NCBI GenBank assembly: GCA_029582165.1
Contig: CM055872.1
Coordinates: forward strand, 49,743,195 to 49,807,194
DNA from: Portulaca oleracea
Taxonomy: Eukaryota > Streptophyta > Magnoliopsida > Caryophyllales > Portulacaceae
Length of the DNA: 64,000 nucleotides
Reading direction: 5' to 3'
Part shown: in pieces, positions 1-9,791 of the stretch
How the letters are laid out: the number at the start of each line of letters is the position of its first letter
Numbering within the stretch: the stretch's first letter is position 1
The notes under the pieces: generated by a model
Seen by the model: the letters and a program-made list of their open reading frames with translations, nothing else
Told to the model about the DNA's origin: nothing
The model's database searches: none
Program-made: the position numbers and the translations under genes

Positions 1-435
1 TCCAACACTTGAGTTGGAAGGTTGGAATTGAGATAGTTAGTATTCTATTCATGAAAGTGAATAGAGGCTAACTAGAGAGTCCCATTTCTTTAAAGCTCCG
101 GGTCCGTGGTGGGCTTGTAGGAAGTTAATCCGGATTATCCTTGAAAAAGGAAATCCGGTAGGTTTATTCTAACGGGATTGTCACTTGATTCTACTGATTT
201 GTTGCTTCCTAATTGTGACACCCTCGTCCTAATTACCGTTTTCATCCCGAAATCTCCCGATACCCATTTTTCCCATATTGACTGAACCGTAGTTGTGTTT
301 TACGTTGTCTGTCACCAAAAACCCTCTTGTTATCTGGTGATCCTAAACCTCACCTAGAGTCAATTTGTCCTAGCCGAGGCCCCTAGTTCCTCGAGAAGAA
401 CGATACAAAAACCGGGGTACAAAAACCACGTTACA
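1..435 (+). repeat. Athila copy 1 5' LTR (3' part)
   Basis: Matches 20846-21279 of the complete LTR in copy 2. The window opens inside the LTR; it ends in ACGTTACA at 435, five bases before the primer binding site. Confidence 0.9.
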
Positions 436-440
436 CAAAA

Positions 441-457
441 TGGCGCCGTTGCCGGGG
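441..457 (+). other. Primer binding site, tRNA-Asp
   Basis: TGGCGCCGTTGCCGGGG is complementary to the 3' end of plant tRNA-Asp(GUC) including its CCA tail. It lies just inside the 5' LTR. This copy is intact, while copy 2 (21285-21301) has two changes. Confidence 0.9.
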
Positions 458-574
458 AGCAAGCGCACCTAGCTTAGCTTTTGGTCTTTAGGTTGTTGAA
501 GATCATTTTACTTGCTAGAGATTTGATTTCCTTGGTTGTTGGGAATTTGATTCTTCTGTTTGTTCTTTTTGTGC

Positions 575-1835
575 ATGGAGACTCGATCTCGACGAGGCCG
601 AAAACCCAAAACTCCACCGATTCCGAACCCGAAAAGTATTATTCGCCGAGCGAACGCTAGCTCGAGACGAAGAAGGCGACAAAGGGAGTAAGAGACGATT
701 GAAATTCCAATGTCTGAGGGAGAACCAGATCCACCTCGTACCACAGCATCATATTCGTTACCGTAATCAGTGTCGGGAGGCGATCCCATAATATTACATG
801 CATTACCACCAAACGCATCGTTCGAGTTTAAACCATATTTGTTGGAGATATTCGAGAACACTCCGTACCAAAGAGGAGAACACGAAAATCCCATCGACCA
901 CATCAACAAGTTCGAACAATGTATCGGTTTCGTGCAAATGAACGGAGTTTCCGCCGAATACATGAAGCTGAAGTTTTTCCGTCTCACTTTGAAGGGGAAA
1001 GCACTTTTGTGGCTCAACAAGTGTCCGCCGGGTACTTATTCTACATGGGATGCCCTCAGTCGTGATTTTCTTCAAAGGTTTTTTCCCAATGATGAGACGT
1101 GTCAGTTGAGGCAAGCCATTATGAGTTTTCAACAAGAGTCCGGTGAGTCATTATTCGAAGCATGGGGGAGATTCAATGGTCTCCAACGGAGGTGTCCTCA
1201 CCACAATCTGGAAGATTGGCTACTTTTGCACCATTTTTATTCAGGATTATGTAGTTCTTTGCGAGAATCCATCGATCATGCCTCCGGTGGCATGTTTCTC
1301 AAGAAGACGGCGGATGAAGCAAGCGTATTTCTCCATGAGTTATGTCAAAACTCTCCACATTCGGGAGGCGGCCGTGGTCTAAAAGATGGAGGTCCTTCTT
1401 TGGAGAGCAACCCTACAATCAAGTTTCTTATGAATGTCGTATTGGAGATACAACAAAAGAAGGCCTTGGAAGAGACTACGAAGCAAGTAAAGGTAGCTCA
1501 AGAGGTATCTATGCTTATCCCGGATGTCAGAGTTCTTGTATGTGATTTTTGTGGAGGGCCACATTCTTTACAACGGTGTGAAGAGTATCAAGTCGAGCAA
1601 GTCCAAGCTATCTATCCTAACAATAACCTTTTCTACTCCACTCAAAATCCCGTTCGCCCTCGTGGGAATTACGCCTAAAATCAACAAGCTCCACAAAACC
1701 AAAATCCACCCCCCGGTTTCCAAAATCAAAACTGCCGCCAATACCAACAAAACCCCCACCTTGGTCAAAACTTCCCAAGCACCCAAACCACCACATCAAG
1801 AATTTTCCAATGAGCAAATCTTACAAAGATCTCAT
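575..1835 (+). pseudogene. gag: Athila gag, copy 1 (nonsense mutations)
   Basis: The reading frame begins at ATG 575 with an Arg-rich start (METRSRRGR). It contains stops near 689, near 764 and at 1676-1678, so only 770-1678 (302 aa) stays open. The open part has the plant retrotransposon capsid pattern (LTLKGKALLWL, FPNDETCQLRQ, ESLFEAWGRF) and near its end a zinc knuckle CDFCGGPHSLQRC (C-x2-C-x3-H-x4-C). The last stop falls where copy 2 continues into a Gln/Asn/Pro-rich tail. Gag would form the virus-like particle core and bind element RNA in the cytoplasm. Copy 2 lacks 95 bp inside this region but copy 1 keeps it, so copy 1 has the better capsid sequence and copy 2 the better tail. Confidence 0.88.
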
Positions 1836-1882
1836 TAACTCAAGATAGAGACCAAGCACGCATCAAGAATCTTGAGTTACAG

Positions 1883-2880
1883 TTGGCTCAAATTGCACAA
1901 CAAGCTAAACCTATCCAACCTCTTCCTAGCCAACCTGAACCAAACCCTAAGGGGCAACTTAATGCCATTACATTGAGGAGTGGTAGAGAGATTGAGGGCC
2001 CTAAATTAGTGGAAGAGGATGTCTTGGGGGAAAAAGAGGGTGATGGCGTGGATGTCACCGAGGAGGAGGATTTGATAAAGGAACGGGAGAGTGAGTTTGT
2101 TTTGGTTGAGGGAGATGATGGAGTTCATGAGGAGGAGCTGGAAGAATCTAGTAAAGAAAGAGATGAGATGGAGAAGGGAAGAAAAGGGAAAGGAAGAATG
2201 GTGGAAGAAGAGTCGCTCCAAGTCATCGAGAAGCCGAAGTCACCGCCGGTCCCTTTTCCCGAGCGGTTAGCAAAGCCCAAGTCAGATGCGAAGTTTTCAA
2301 AGTTCATTGGGATGGTCAAAAAGCTTCAAGTGAACATTCCATTCCTAGATGCTATTTCCGAGGTTCCATCTTTCAAGAAGCATTTGAAGGAGCTTCTCAC
2401 GAGCAAAAGGAGAATTCAAGAGAAATCTACTATCCACTTGATGGCGGATTGTAGTGCTATTATTGACAACAAAACTCCGGAGAAGTTAGCTGACCCTGGG
2501 AGTCTTTCTATTCCTTGCACCATCGGTGACATGCAGATTGGTCGTGCTCTTTGTGATTTAGGGGCTAGCGTGAGTGTTATGCCTCATTCTATATGCAAGA
2601 AGTTGAATCTCAACGATTTAACTCCTACTACAATCAATCTTCAATTGGCCGATCGTTCTGTGCGAAGACCTTTGGGTATATTGGAAGATATTCCAGTCTA
2701 AGTGGGCAGATTTTTGATATCGTGTGATTTTGTGATTTTAGAGATGGAGGAAGACAACAACATTCCTATCATTTTGGGAAGGCCATTCCTTGCCACGGCC
2801 GGAGCAATAATAGATGTGAAGCATGGTAGTATGTCATTGAATGTCGGTGATTAGAGCATCATTTTCAACCTCGAGGGTCC
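1883..2880 (+). pseudogene. Athila protease region, copy 1
   Basis: Positions 1883-2701 are open (272 aa): a Gln/Pro start, an acidic Glu-rich linker, then the retropepsin-like domain with the plant Athila active-site form ALCDLGASVSVMP. A TAA at 2699-2701 interrupts the domain. The same frame continues to 2880 with the conserved flap-side motif IPIILGRPFLATAGA and a further TAG. Copy 2 has the same TAA, so it predates the duplication. The enzyme would cut the Gag-Pol polyprotein in the particle. The frame then shifts by one base into the next segment. Confidence 0.85.
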
Positions 2881-4641
2881 TTGAAAAATCCTTCGTATGG
2901 GGATTCATGTTATGCTATCGATATGATGGAGGTGCTAGTTTATGAATATATTGAGGAATCTCATCTACTTGAGTCTACTTGTGATGATCCTTTGGGAGCA
3001 TGTCTCCTGGAATCCTTCCAATTTGAGGCCGACGACACCGACATTACATTTCTCACCAACCTTCTTGATTCATCACCAATGCATGAGGAGATTACTATTG
3101 ATGAGCCTCATATAGAGTGTATGGAGATTCAAGATGCTATCTACAAGGGTATGTCTTCTTCCCAAACTAAATCCTCTACTCCTTTAGAGCTTAAACCATT
3201 ACCCCCTTCCTTACAATATGCTTTCTTGGATGATGAAAAGTCTTATCCTGTTATTGTGAATGCCAAATTGCATGAATCTGATTTGTCTAAGTTGCTTGAT
3301 TTGTTGAGAAAGCATAGGGGTGCATTAGGTTATAAAATTGAGGATTTGAAAGGTTTGTCCCCATCCATATGCATGCATTCCATTGATTTGTTAGAGGATG
3401 CAAAACCAACTAGGCAACCACAACATAGATTGAACCCTAATATGCAAGAAGTGGTAAAGAAAGAAGTAGTCAAGCTTTTAGCCGCTAGGATCATCTTCCG
3501 CATCGCAAATAGCAAATGGGTAAGCCCGATTCAATGTGTACCTAAGAAGGGTGGGATGACAGTTATTGAGAATGAATAGAATGAACTAGTTAGTACCCGA
3601 ACCGTCACCGGATGGCGGATGTGCATTGATTACCGCCAATTGAACAAAGTGACCAAGAAAGACCATTTCCCTCTCCCCTTTATTAACCAAATGTTAGAGA
3701 GGTTGGCGGGTCACTCATATTTCTGTTTTTTAGATGGGTACTCGGGTTTTTTTGCGAATTCAAATCCATCTCGCGCATCAAGAAAATACTACTTTCACTT
3801 GTCCATATGGTACATTTGCTTATAGATGTATGCCTTTTGGTTTGTGTAATGCACCCGGTACATTTCAACGATGCATGATGGCCATTTTTAGTGATTTCAT
3901 TGAACAATGTATGGAAGTCTTTATGGATTATTTTTCCGTTTATGGTAATACCTTTGATGATTGTTTGGTTAATTGGAGAAAGTTCTCATCCGTTATGAGG
4001 AAGTTGATTTAGTGTTAAATTGGGAAAAATGCCATTTCATGGTAGAAGAAGGTATTGTTTTGGGGCATTTGATTTCTTCGAGGGGCATCGAAGTAGACAA
4101 GGCAAAAGTTGAAGTGATAGAGCGCCTACCACCCTCAGTTTCTGTTAAGGGGGTGCGTAGTTTCCTTGGCGATGCCGGCTTTTACCGCCGGTTCGTCAAG
4201 GATTTTTCGAAAATCGCTCGTCCTTTGACCGATCTCTTGTGTAAAGATGCCCCATTCTCTTTTACTGATGAATGCCTTGAGTCTTTCTACAGGTTAAAGC
4301 AAGCCTTGATATCCGCTCCGGTTGTTCAACCTCCGGATTGGACCCTACCTTTTGAAATCATGCCCGATGTAAGCGATTTCGCAGTTGGAGCATGTTTGGC
4401 TCAAACCATAGAGAGGAAGCCACAAGTCATTTACTATGCAAGCCATGCGCTTGATAGTGCACAGAAAAATTACACAACCATAGAGAAGGAGCTTTTGGCT
4501 ATCATCTTTGCTCTCAACAAATTTCGGCAATACCTCATGTTTTCCAAGGTTGTTGTATACACAAACCATGTTGCGATCAAGTTCTTAATGGGGAAGAAAG
4601 AAATGAAGCGAAGACATATTTGTTGGGTTTTGCTTATGCAA
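2881..4641 (+). pseudogene. pol: Athila reverse transcriptase and RNase H, copy 1
   Basis: The segment is in pieces: 2881-3579 (stop at 3577-3579, sense in copy 2), 3580-3760, a frameshift in a run of seven T after DGYSGF, 3734-4012, another frameshift, then 3973-4644. RT motifs visible are WRMCIDYRQLN, FLDGYSGF, FTCPYGTFAYRCMPFGLCNAP and the catalytic box, which here reads FMDYFSVYG because codon 3929-3931 is TAT (copy 2 has FMDD). RNase H follows, with the PDVSD and EKELLA acidic residues present, but the third acidic position in YTDH reads YTNH (codon 4564-4566). Both enzymes would copy the RNA genome into DNA. Two catalytic residues are lost in this copy. Confidence 0.88.
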
Positions 4642-4650
4642 TAGTTTGAC

Positions 4651-6076
4651 TTGGAGATTCGTGACAAGGCCGGAACTAAGAATGTAGTAGCCGAACACCT
4701 ATTGAGGATCCTTGTTGATTTGGAGGATACCCAACCCATCGTAGACTCTTTCCCGGATGAACGTCTTATGTCCGTCAAGCATTCTCACCCATGGTACGCC
4801 GATATCATCAACTACTTGTCTAGTGAGGCGATTCCTCAAAATTTGACCCCTCACCAAAAGAAAAAGTTCTTTCATGATGTGAAACATTTCTTTTGGGACG
4901 ATCCATTCCTGTTTCGTTTGTGCAATGACGGAATGCATAGAAGATGTCTACCCGAGAGTGAGGTGAAGTCCGTATTGACGCATTGCCATGAGTTCCCGGT
5001 TGGAGGTCATGGTGGATCTCAAAAGACAGTTGCGAGAGTTCTACAAGCCGGTTATTGGTGGTCGACCCTTTTTCCAGATGCCTATCTTCACGTTAAGTCG
5101 TGCGATAAATATCAAAGGTCCGGAAATATATCCCGGAAAAATGAGTCACCACTGAATTGCATTCTCGAGGTGGAGGTTTTTGATGTGTGGGGGTTGAATT
5201 TTATGGGTCCCTTTCCGTCATCAAGGGGTCATCAATATATTTTAGTGGCGGTAGACTATGTGTCGAAGTGGGTTGAAGCGATTCCATGCGTGAGATCCGA
5301 TGGAAAATCCGTGTCAAGGTTTTGGAAGAAGATTGTATTCCCAAGATTTGGTATTCCGAGGGTCATTATTAGCGACAATGGGTCTCATTTCATCGAGAAG
5401 AGGTTTGAGTCCCTCCTAGCAAAGTATGGTATCACTCACAAGAGAGGACTCCCCTATCACCCTCAAACGCAAGGTCAAGTAGAGATTTCGAATTGTGCTA
5501 TTAAGGAGATTTTGGAGAAGACGGTTAGTTGCTCACGAAGAGATTGGGCGGAGAAACTAGATGATGTCTTGTGGGCATATCGCACCGCCTTCAAAACGCC
5601 GATAGGGACTACTTCATACTGCCTTGTCTACGAGAAAGAATGCCATTTTCCCGTAGAACTTGAACACAAGACGATGTGGGCGATCAAAAAAATGAATTAT
5701 GATCTCAAGACTGCTGGGGCAAGTCCTTTGTTCCAATTGGAGGAGCTTGAGGAATTGAGACGTCACTCCTATGAAAACAATAGGATTTACGAGGAGCGAA
5801 CCAAAGCATGGCACGATAAGAGATTGAACCGTCGCGATTATGTGGTCGGTGATAGAGTTTCATCTTCAATTCGAGGCTCAAACTCTTTTCTAGAAAGCTG
5901 AGATCGAGGTGGTCAGGACCCTTCGAAATTGTGAAGATCCTTCCCGCTGGGGTTGTTGAACTTAAGAATGCAAAGGGGGAGTGTTTCAAAGTCAATTCAT
6001 CAAAGATCAAGCCATACATTATGGAAAAGGAATATGCGGGGACAGTTATGGTGTTCCTCGCTGACTTTGAAAGTTG
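4651..6076 (+). pseudogene. Athila integrase, copy 1
   Basis: Positions 4651-5901 are open. The zinc-binding part reads [12 protein letters not shown] then [10 protein letters not shown], where the second Cys of the usual CxxC is Tyr (codon 5110-5112). In the catalytic core, the usual DFMGP reads NFMGPFP (codon 5197-5199 AAT), so the first acidic residue of D,D,E is Asn. The second (SDNGSHF) and third (QVEISN) are present. The C-terminal part runs to about 5870, then a small deletion shifts the frame and the end is read in another frame to about 6076. Integrase would insert the DNA copy into the chromosome. Copy 2 has the same two substitutions, so they are ancestral to both copies. Confidence 0.88.
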
Positions 6077-7211
6077 AAAGAATGGATTAGGTCGAGCTAT
6101 GACCTAAAACAAGCAACTGGGAGGAGGTACGAGCTACTCTCCTCTACTTTCGTGTTTTCTTTTATTTCTTGCATTTTTATTTCTTTTGTCCTAATGTTTT
6201 TGTTTTTGTTTTGTTGGAGTATGAGAAAAGAAAAAAAAAAGAGAGTGAAAAATCTTAGGAAAAAAAAAGAAAAATTCGAGAAAGTAGAAAAATTCGAGGA
6301 TGAAAAGGAATTTGTTAAGGAAGTGATTCATTTAGGTTTTGAGTGTTGAAAGATATCCTTGAAAGTTATGAGTGTGAAGAAAAGAGGGTTTGATAATGAG
6401 AGGAGTAGAAATCTTAGGACTTGATTTTATTTTTAAAGAGTTTTGAGTTTTGTAGGTGTTAAGTATCGCCAGGAAGAGACCGCACCTGCGGTAGACCCAG
6501 ACCGCAGCTACGGTCTTATCATGTCATTTTTCCAGTTTCTGTTCAAGGCGGGCACCGCACCTACGGTAATGGGCACCGCACCTACGGTATCAAGAAGACG
6601 TCTTTCTCCCACGAGTGTGCCCGCAGAGGACCGCACCTACGGTCCCTGGTACTGCACCTGCGGTCTGTCGAAGAGCTGCGAAATATGTGGAGGCATATAA
6701 CCTTTCTCCCTCTCATTTTCTTTCATGTCTTCTCCCTCTCACTCACTCGAAAAACCCTCTTCCTCCCTCTAAACCCTAAAACCCTTGTCCCAATTGCTCA
6801 AATCCTTCACAAATTCTTCTTCCCCACTCTATATTTCTCATAAATTTGTGCCCTAACCAAGACCCTCCACCATTTTCGCACCATTTGTGGGGTTTTTCAA
6901 GTGCAAACTCTGGGTGGTGTTCATCTTGGGGTTCGAAAATGGCAAGGAAACACTTCTAAGTTCTCAAATCAGGTACCTCTTACTTTTTAGTGTGCCAAAT
7001 TTCGTTTTTCTTGCTAATTGTGGGTGATTTTGTGCACAATTTCATCTTTCACTCCTTGGATATTGTTGAATGCTCTTGGTTGAGGCTTGGGGGTGTCGAA
7101 TTGTGTGTAAAATTGTTGACTGGAGTTTGGTTAGTGAAAGTTATTTGATTGACACAAGGGGTTTAGAATTTGTGTGCATCCCATATTGCTTTTGCCTACT
7201 TGTTTGTTCCA
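6077..7211 (+). promoter_or_regulatory. Inter-ORF region with palindrome array and TATA-like box, copy 1
   Basis: No coding capacity is seen. At 6140-6340 there is a T-rich then A/G-rich stretch. At 6478-6668 there are six copies of a short palindrome related to ACCGCACCTACGGT, for example GGACCGCACCTACGGTCC at 6628-6645. A TATA-like GCATATAACC follows at about 6693, then a pyrimidine-rich, ATG-poor leader. The same palindromes precede the TATA box of the LTR. I infer an internal promoter for the env-position ORF that starts at 7212; there is no transcript evidence. Confidence 0.45.
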
Positions 7212-7996
7212 ATGGGTAGAGCCAAACGAGCCCGGACCGAGAAAGAACCGACCCCTCCTCCTTTATTCAATGTGACCCGAAGGTGAAGGTTACTTTTCGG
7301 GATGAGATGCATAAACAGAGGTATGCACGGTTGAAACAGAGGAAAATTTGTGCTCCCGATATTTATGATGAGGAAACGGCTAAAGATATTTATTGCAAAC
7401 CGAGCATGGATTTCTTCATCAAAACTTCGGGTTGGGAAGTTTTCATCACCATCAATGAGCCTATCATTGATCAACCGGTGCTCGAATTCTTGAGCTCTTT
7501 AGTGGTAAAGGAGGATGGCACATCGAATGCATCTTTTACTTTCCGGGGTGCTAAAGAGGAAGTAGAGTGTTCAGTCCAGGATCTTTGCGATGCTTTGGGT
7601 CTCCCTGTGGATGGATTGTACTACGAAGAGTGCGTTTGATTCAATGAGCAAGAAGCAATGGAGGCTCTTACTTGCTGGCGATGGCGATATCCAAAATCTC
7701 GGCTGCGTCAATCGAGGATTCATTGCCCGAGTAATTCAAAAGCTCGAAATTTTGCAACCTGAGTGTTCGACTCTTCCATCGGGTCATTTCAAGTTCTGTC
7801 TTCGGCCGAGACACTGGACGGTCGAACATCCGCGAAGATAATCTTTTCGTCATCTTCAATGCAATCATTGGTCGTCGTGTCAACACCGGCTCTTGCATTC
7901 TCCACTGCCTTCGGGAAATCAGCCTTGAAACTCGCAATATGACCATTGGCATGGGACACATAATCTGTTACTTTCTCAAGAAGAAAGGCTTCGATT
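7212..7996 (+). pseudogene. Athila env-position ORF, copy 1 (truncated)
   Basis: Begins MGRAKRARTEKEP at 7212, the same start as 27945 in copy 2. A 49-bp deletion after about residue 16, probably at the short repeat CTCC, shifts the frame. The next open part (7283-7639) carries the conserved block FIKTSGWEVFITINEP to LCDALGLPVDGLYY and stops at 7637-7639, where copy 2 has Arg. The rest is in further frames to 7996, where a deletion joins it to the 3' LTR. The block resembles proteins annotated as ATHILA ORF-1 or putative plant transposon protein; the function is not known. The position after pol is that of env-like genes, but no membrane segment is visible. Confidence 0.7.
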
Positions 7997-9569
7997 CCAA
8001 TTTTGTGTCTAAATAGCGCCTTAATTCTTAGGCTTTTGACTTGTTTCGTGATTTAATTTCATAACTTTTAATACGTTTTTGGTTATTTTGTAGATTTTGG
8101 AGTTTTTACTCAAAACGTAGCGAAAAGGGCCATTTTGTAGCTATTTTGGGAATCCCGAGTCAAAGACGAAGAAAGAAGATAGGCCAGACATATCGAGCAT
8201 CGCAAAGATAGAGTTTTGCCGAGTTTTACCATGGTGACACCCGCTACGTTCAGGGTAGCGGGCATTACCCCTCTCATTCGCTCGCCATCATACGCACCAA
8301 AGTCGTTCCCCCCGGCCGCCACCCTCCACGTAGCGGGTGCTACGCCCAGAGCATCAACTTGCCCGAGCAGGACCGTACCTACGGTCCTGAGGACCGCACC
8401 CCCGATGGTTGCCAAGGTGTGTGCAGGAAGTGAAACCCCCAAGCAGGACCGTACCTACGGTCCAGGGAGACCGCACCTGCGACGTAGCGAAGGAGAGAAG
8501 AATCGCCTGGTTGCCTCGCAAGACCGTACCTACGGTCCAGGGACACCACACTAGCGGTGTAGCGAAGGAAAGGAGAATCGCCTATTTTCCTCGCAGGACT
8601 GTGCTTACGGTCCCGTAGACCGTACCTACTGTCCCCTGCAGTCCACGCGAATCAGTTGAGTAAAGTGATGCGTTTTGAGTAACTAATTTGGCTTGTATAT
8701 ATATCTTCTTGGAAGATTAGCATGATATTATCTTAGCTATCAATTAGGAGCAGCTATCTATTGTAATAGCAACATTTTAGCTTTCAATTAGAGTGAGATT
8801 AGTGAGTGATTACACTTGGTTTATTGCTTTTGCACTGGATTTTATTGGAATTCTATTGAAGTTCTAAAGATTTATCTTATTTTGGAGCGTTGGATTCTTA
8901 CTATTCTGGATCATCCTACCATTGGCATCAAATTAATGAGCATTTCTTGACTCTTACTCTCTTTAGTTCATCTATTTACTCTTTAATCTCTGTTTTTGTT
9001 ATTAGATTGCTTGGTGTTTGTTGATTATTGCTTTTATCATCTAGATTCTCTGTTTTAAGCATGAATGAAGTTATTATTGTTGTTAGCATGTTAGTTAAGA
9101 TGATCAGAGGCTAGAACCCTTATGGGTTAGGGATAAACTAAGGATGTGAATGGTTGATTTGGATTGGGTTAGCAATCTTAGGAGGTAATTTGTAGTGGAA
9201 TCAATTTCCCATTCCTATTCTTCCCTCAAGTGGGATGTATTTGGGTCTGAAAGTCCCCGAGTACCTCCAACACTTGAGTTGGAAGGTTGGAATTGGGATA
9301 GTTAGTATTCTATTCACGAAAGTGAATAGAGGCTAACTAGAGAGTCCCGTTTCTTTAACCCTCCGGGTCCGTGGTGGGCTTATAGGAAGTTAATCCAGAT
9401 TATCCTTGAAAAAAGAAATCCGGTGGTTTATTCTAACGGGATTGTCACTTGATTCTACTGATTTGTTGCTTCCTAATTGTAAAACCCTCGTCCTAATTAC
9501 CGTTTGCATCCCGAAATCTCCCGATACCCATTTTTCCCCATATTGACTGAATCGTAGTTGTGTTTTACG
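7997..9569 (+). repeat. Athila copy 1 3' LTR (main part)
   Basis: Matches 31507-33066. The first nine bases of the LTR are missing because of the deletion at 7996/7997. It holds GC-rich hairpins (8230-8350), the palindrome array (8370-8635) and the TATA box TATATATAT at 8696-8704. It ends abruptly at GTTTTACG, 9569, where the nested minus-strand element begins; about 140 bp of LTR is missing before the tail at 15498-15517. Confidence 0.88.
8370..8635 (+). promoter_or_regulatory. Palindrome array upstream of LTR TATA box, copy 1
   Basis: GGACCGTACCTACGGTCC occurs at 8370-8387 and 8446-8463, with variants at about 8468, 8520, 8595 and 8616. Arms of 8 bp are separated by CC. The last copy ends about 60 bp before the TATA box at 8696. 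The spacer GTAGCGAAGGAGAGAAGAAT is also repeated once, giving an imperfect unit of about 75 bp. Confidence 0.75.
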
Positions 9570-9791
9570 CTGAGTTGGGAAAGGATTAGAATATGATTTT
9601 ATTTGTAATTTCTAATATTTATCATTTTGATTCATTTTAACAATAATAATAACTATAAATAATAAACTAACATAAAGTCTAATAAAAATGCAGAATGAAT
9701 AAAAACATAATAAAACTACTAAAATAATTATTAAAGACAAGCAAAAATAGCCTATAAAAGAGAAGAATTCGGCTCGGAACGAGACCGAACA
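9570..9791 (-). repeat. 3' LTR remnant of the gag-only element, copy 1
   Basis: Aligns with 15276-15497, the outer end of the 5' LTR. On the minus strand it starts TGTTCGGTCTCG at 9791 and is cut at 9570 by a deletion. Confidence 0.85.

Noticed and set aside
8370..8640. Repeated palindromes with spacers, resembling a CRISPR array
   Set aside because: Spacers are themselves related, repeat copies vary, the array lies in a plant retrotransposon LTR, and no cas genes exist.
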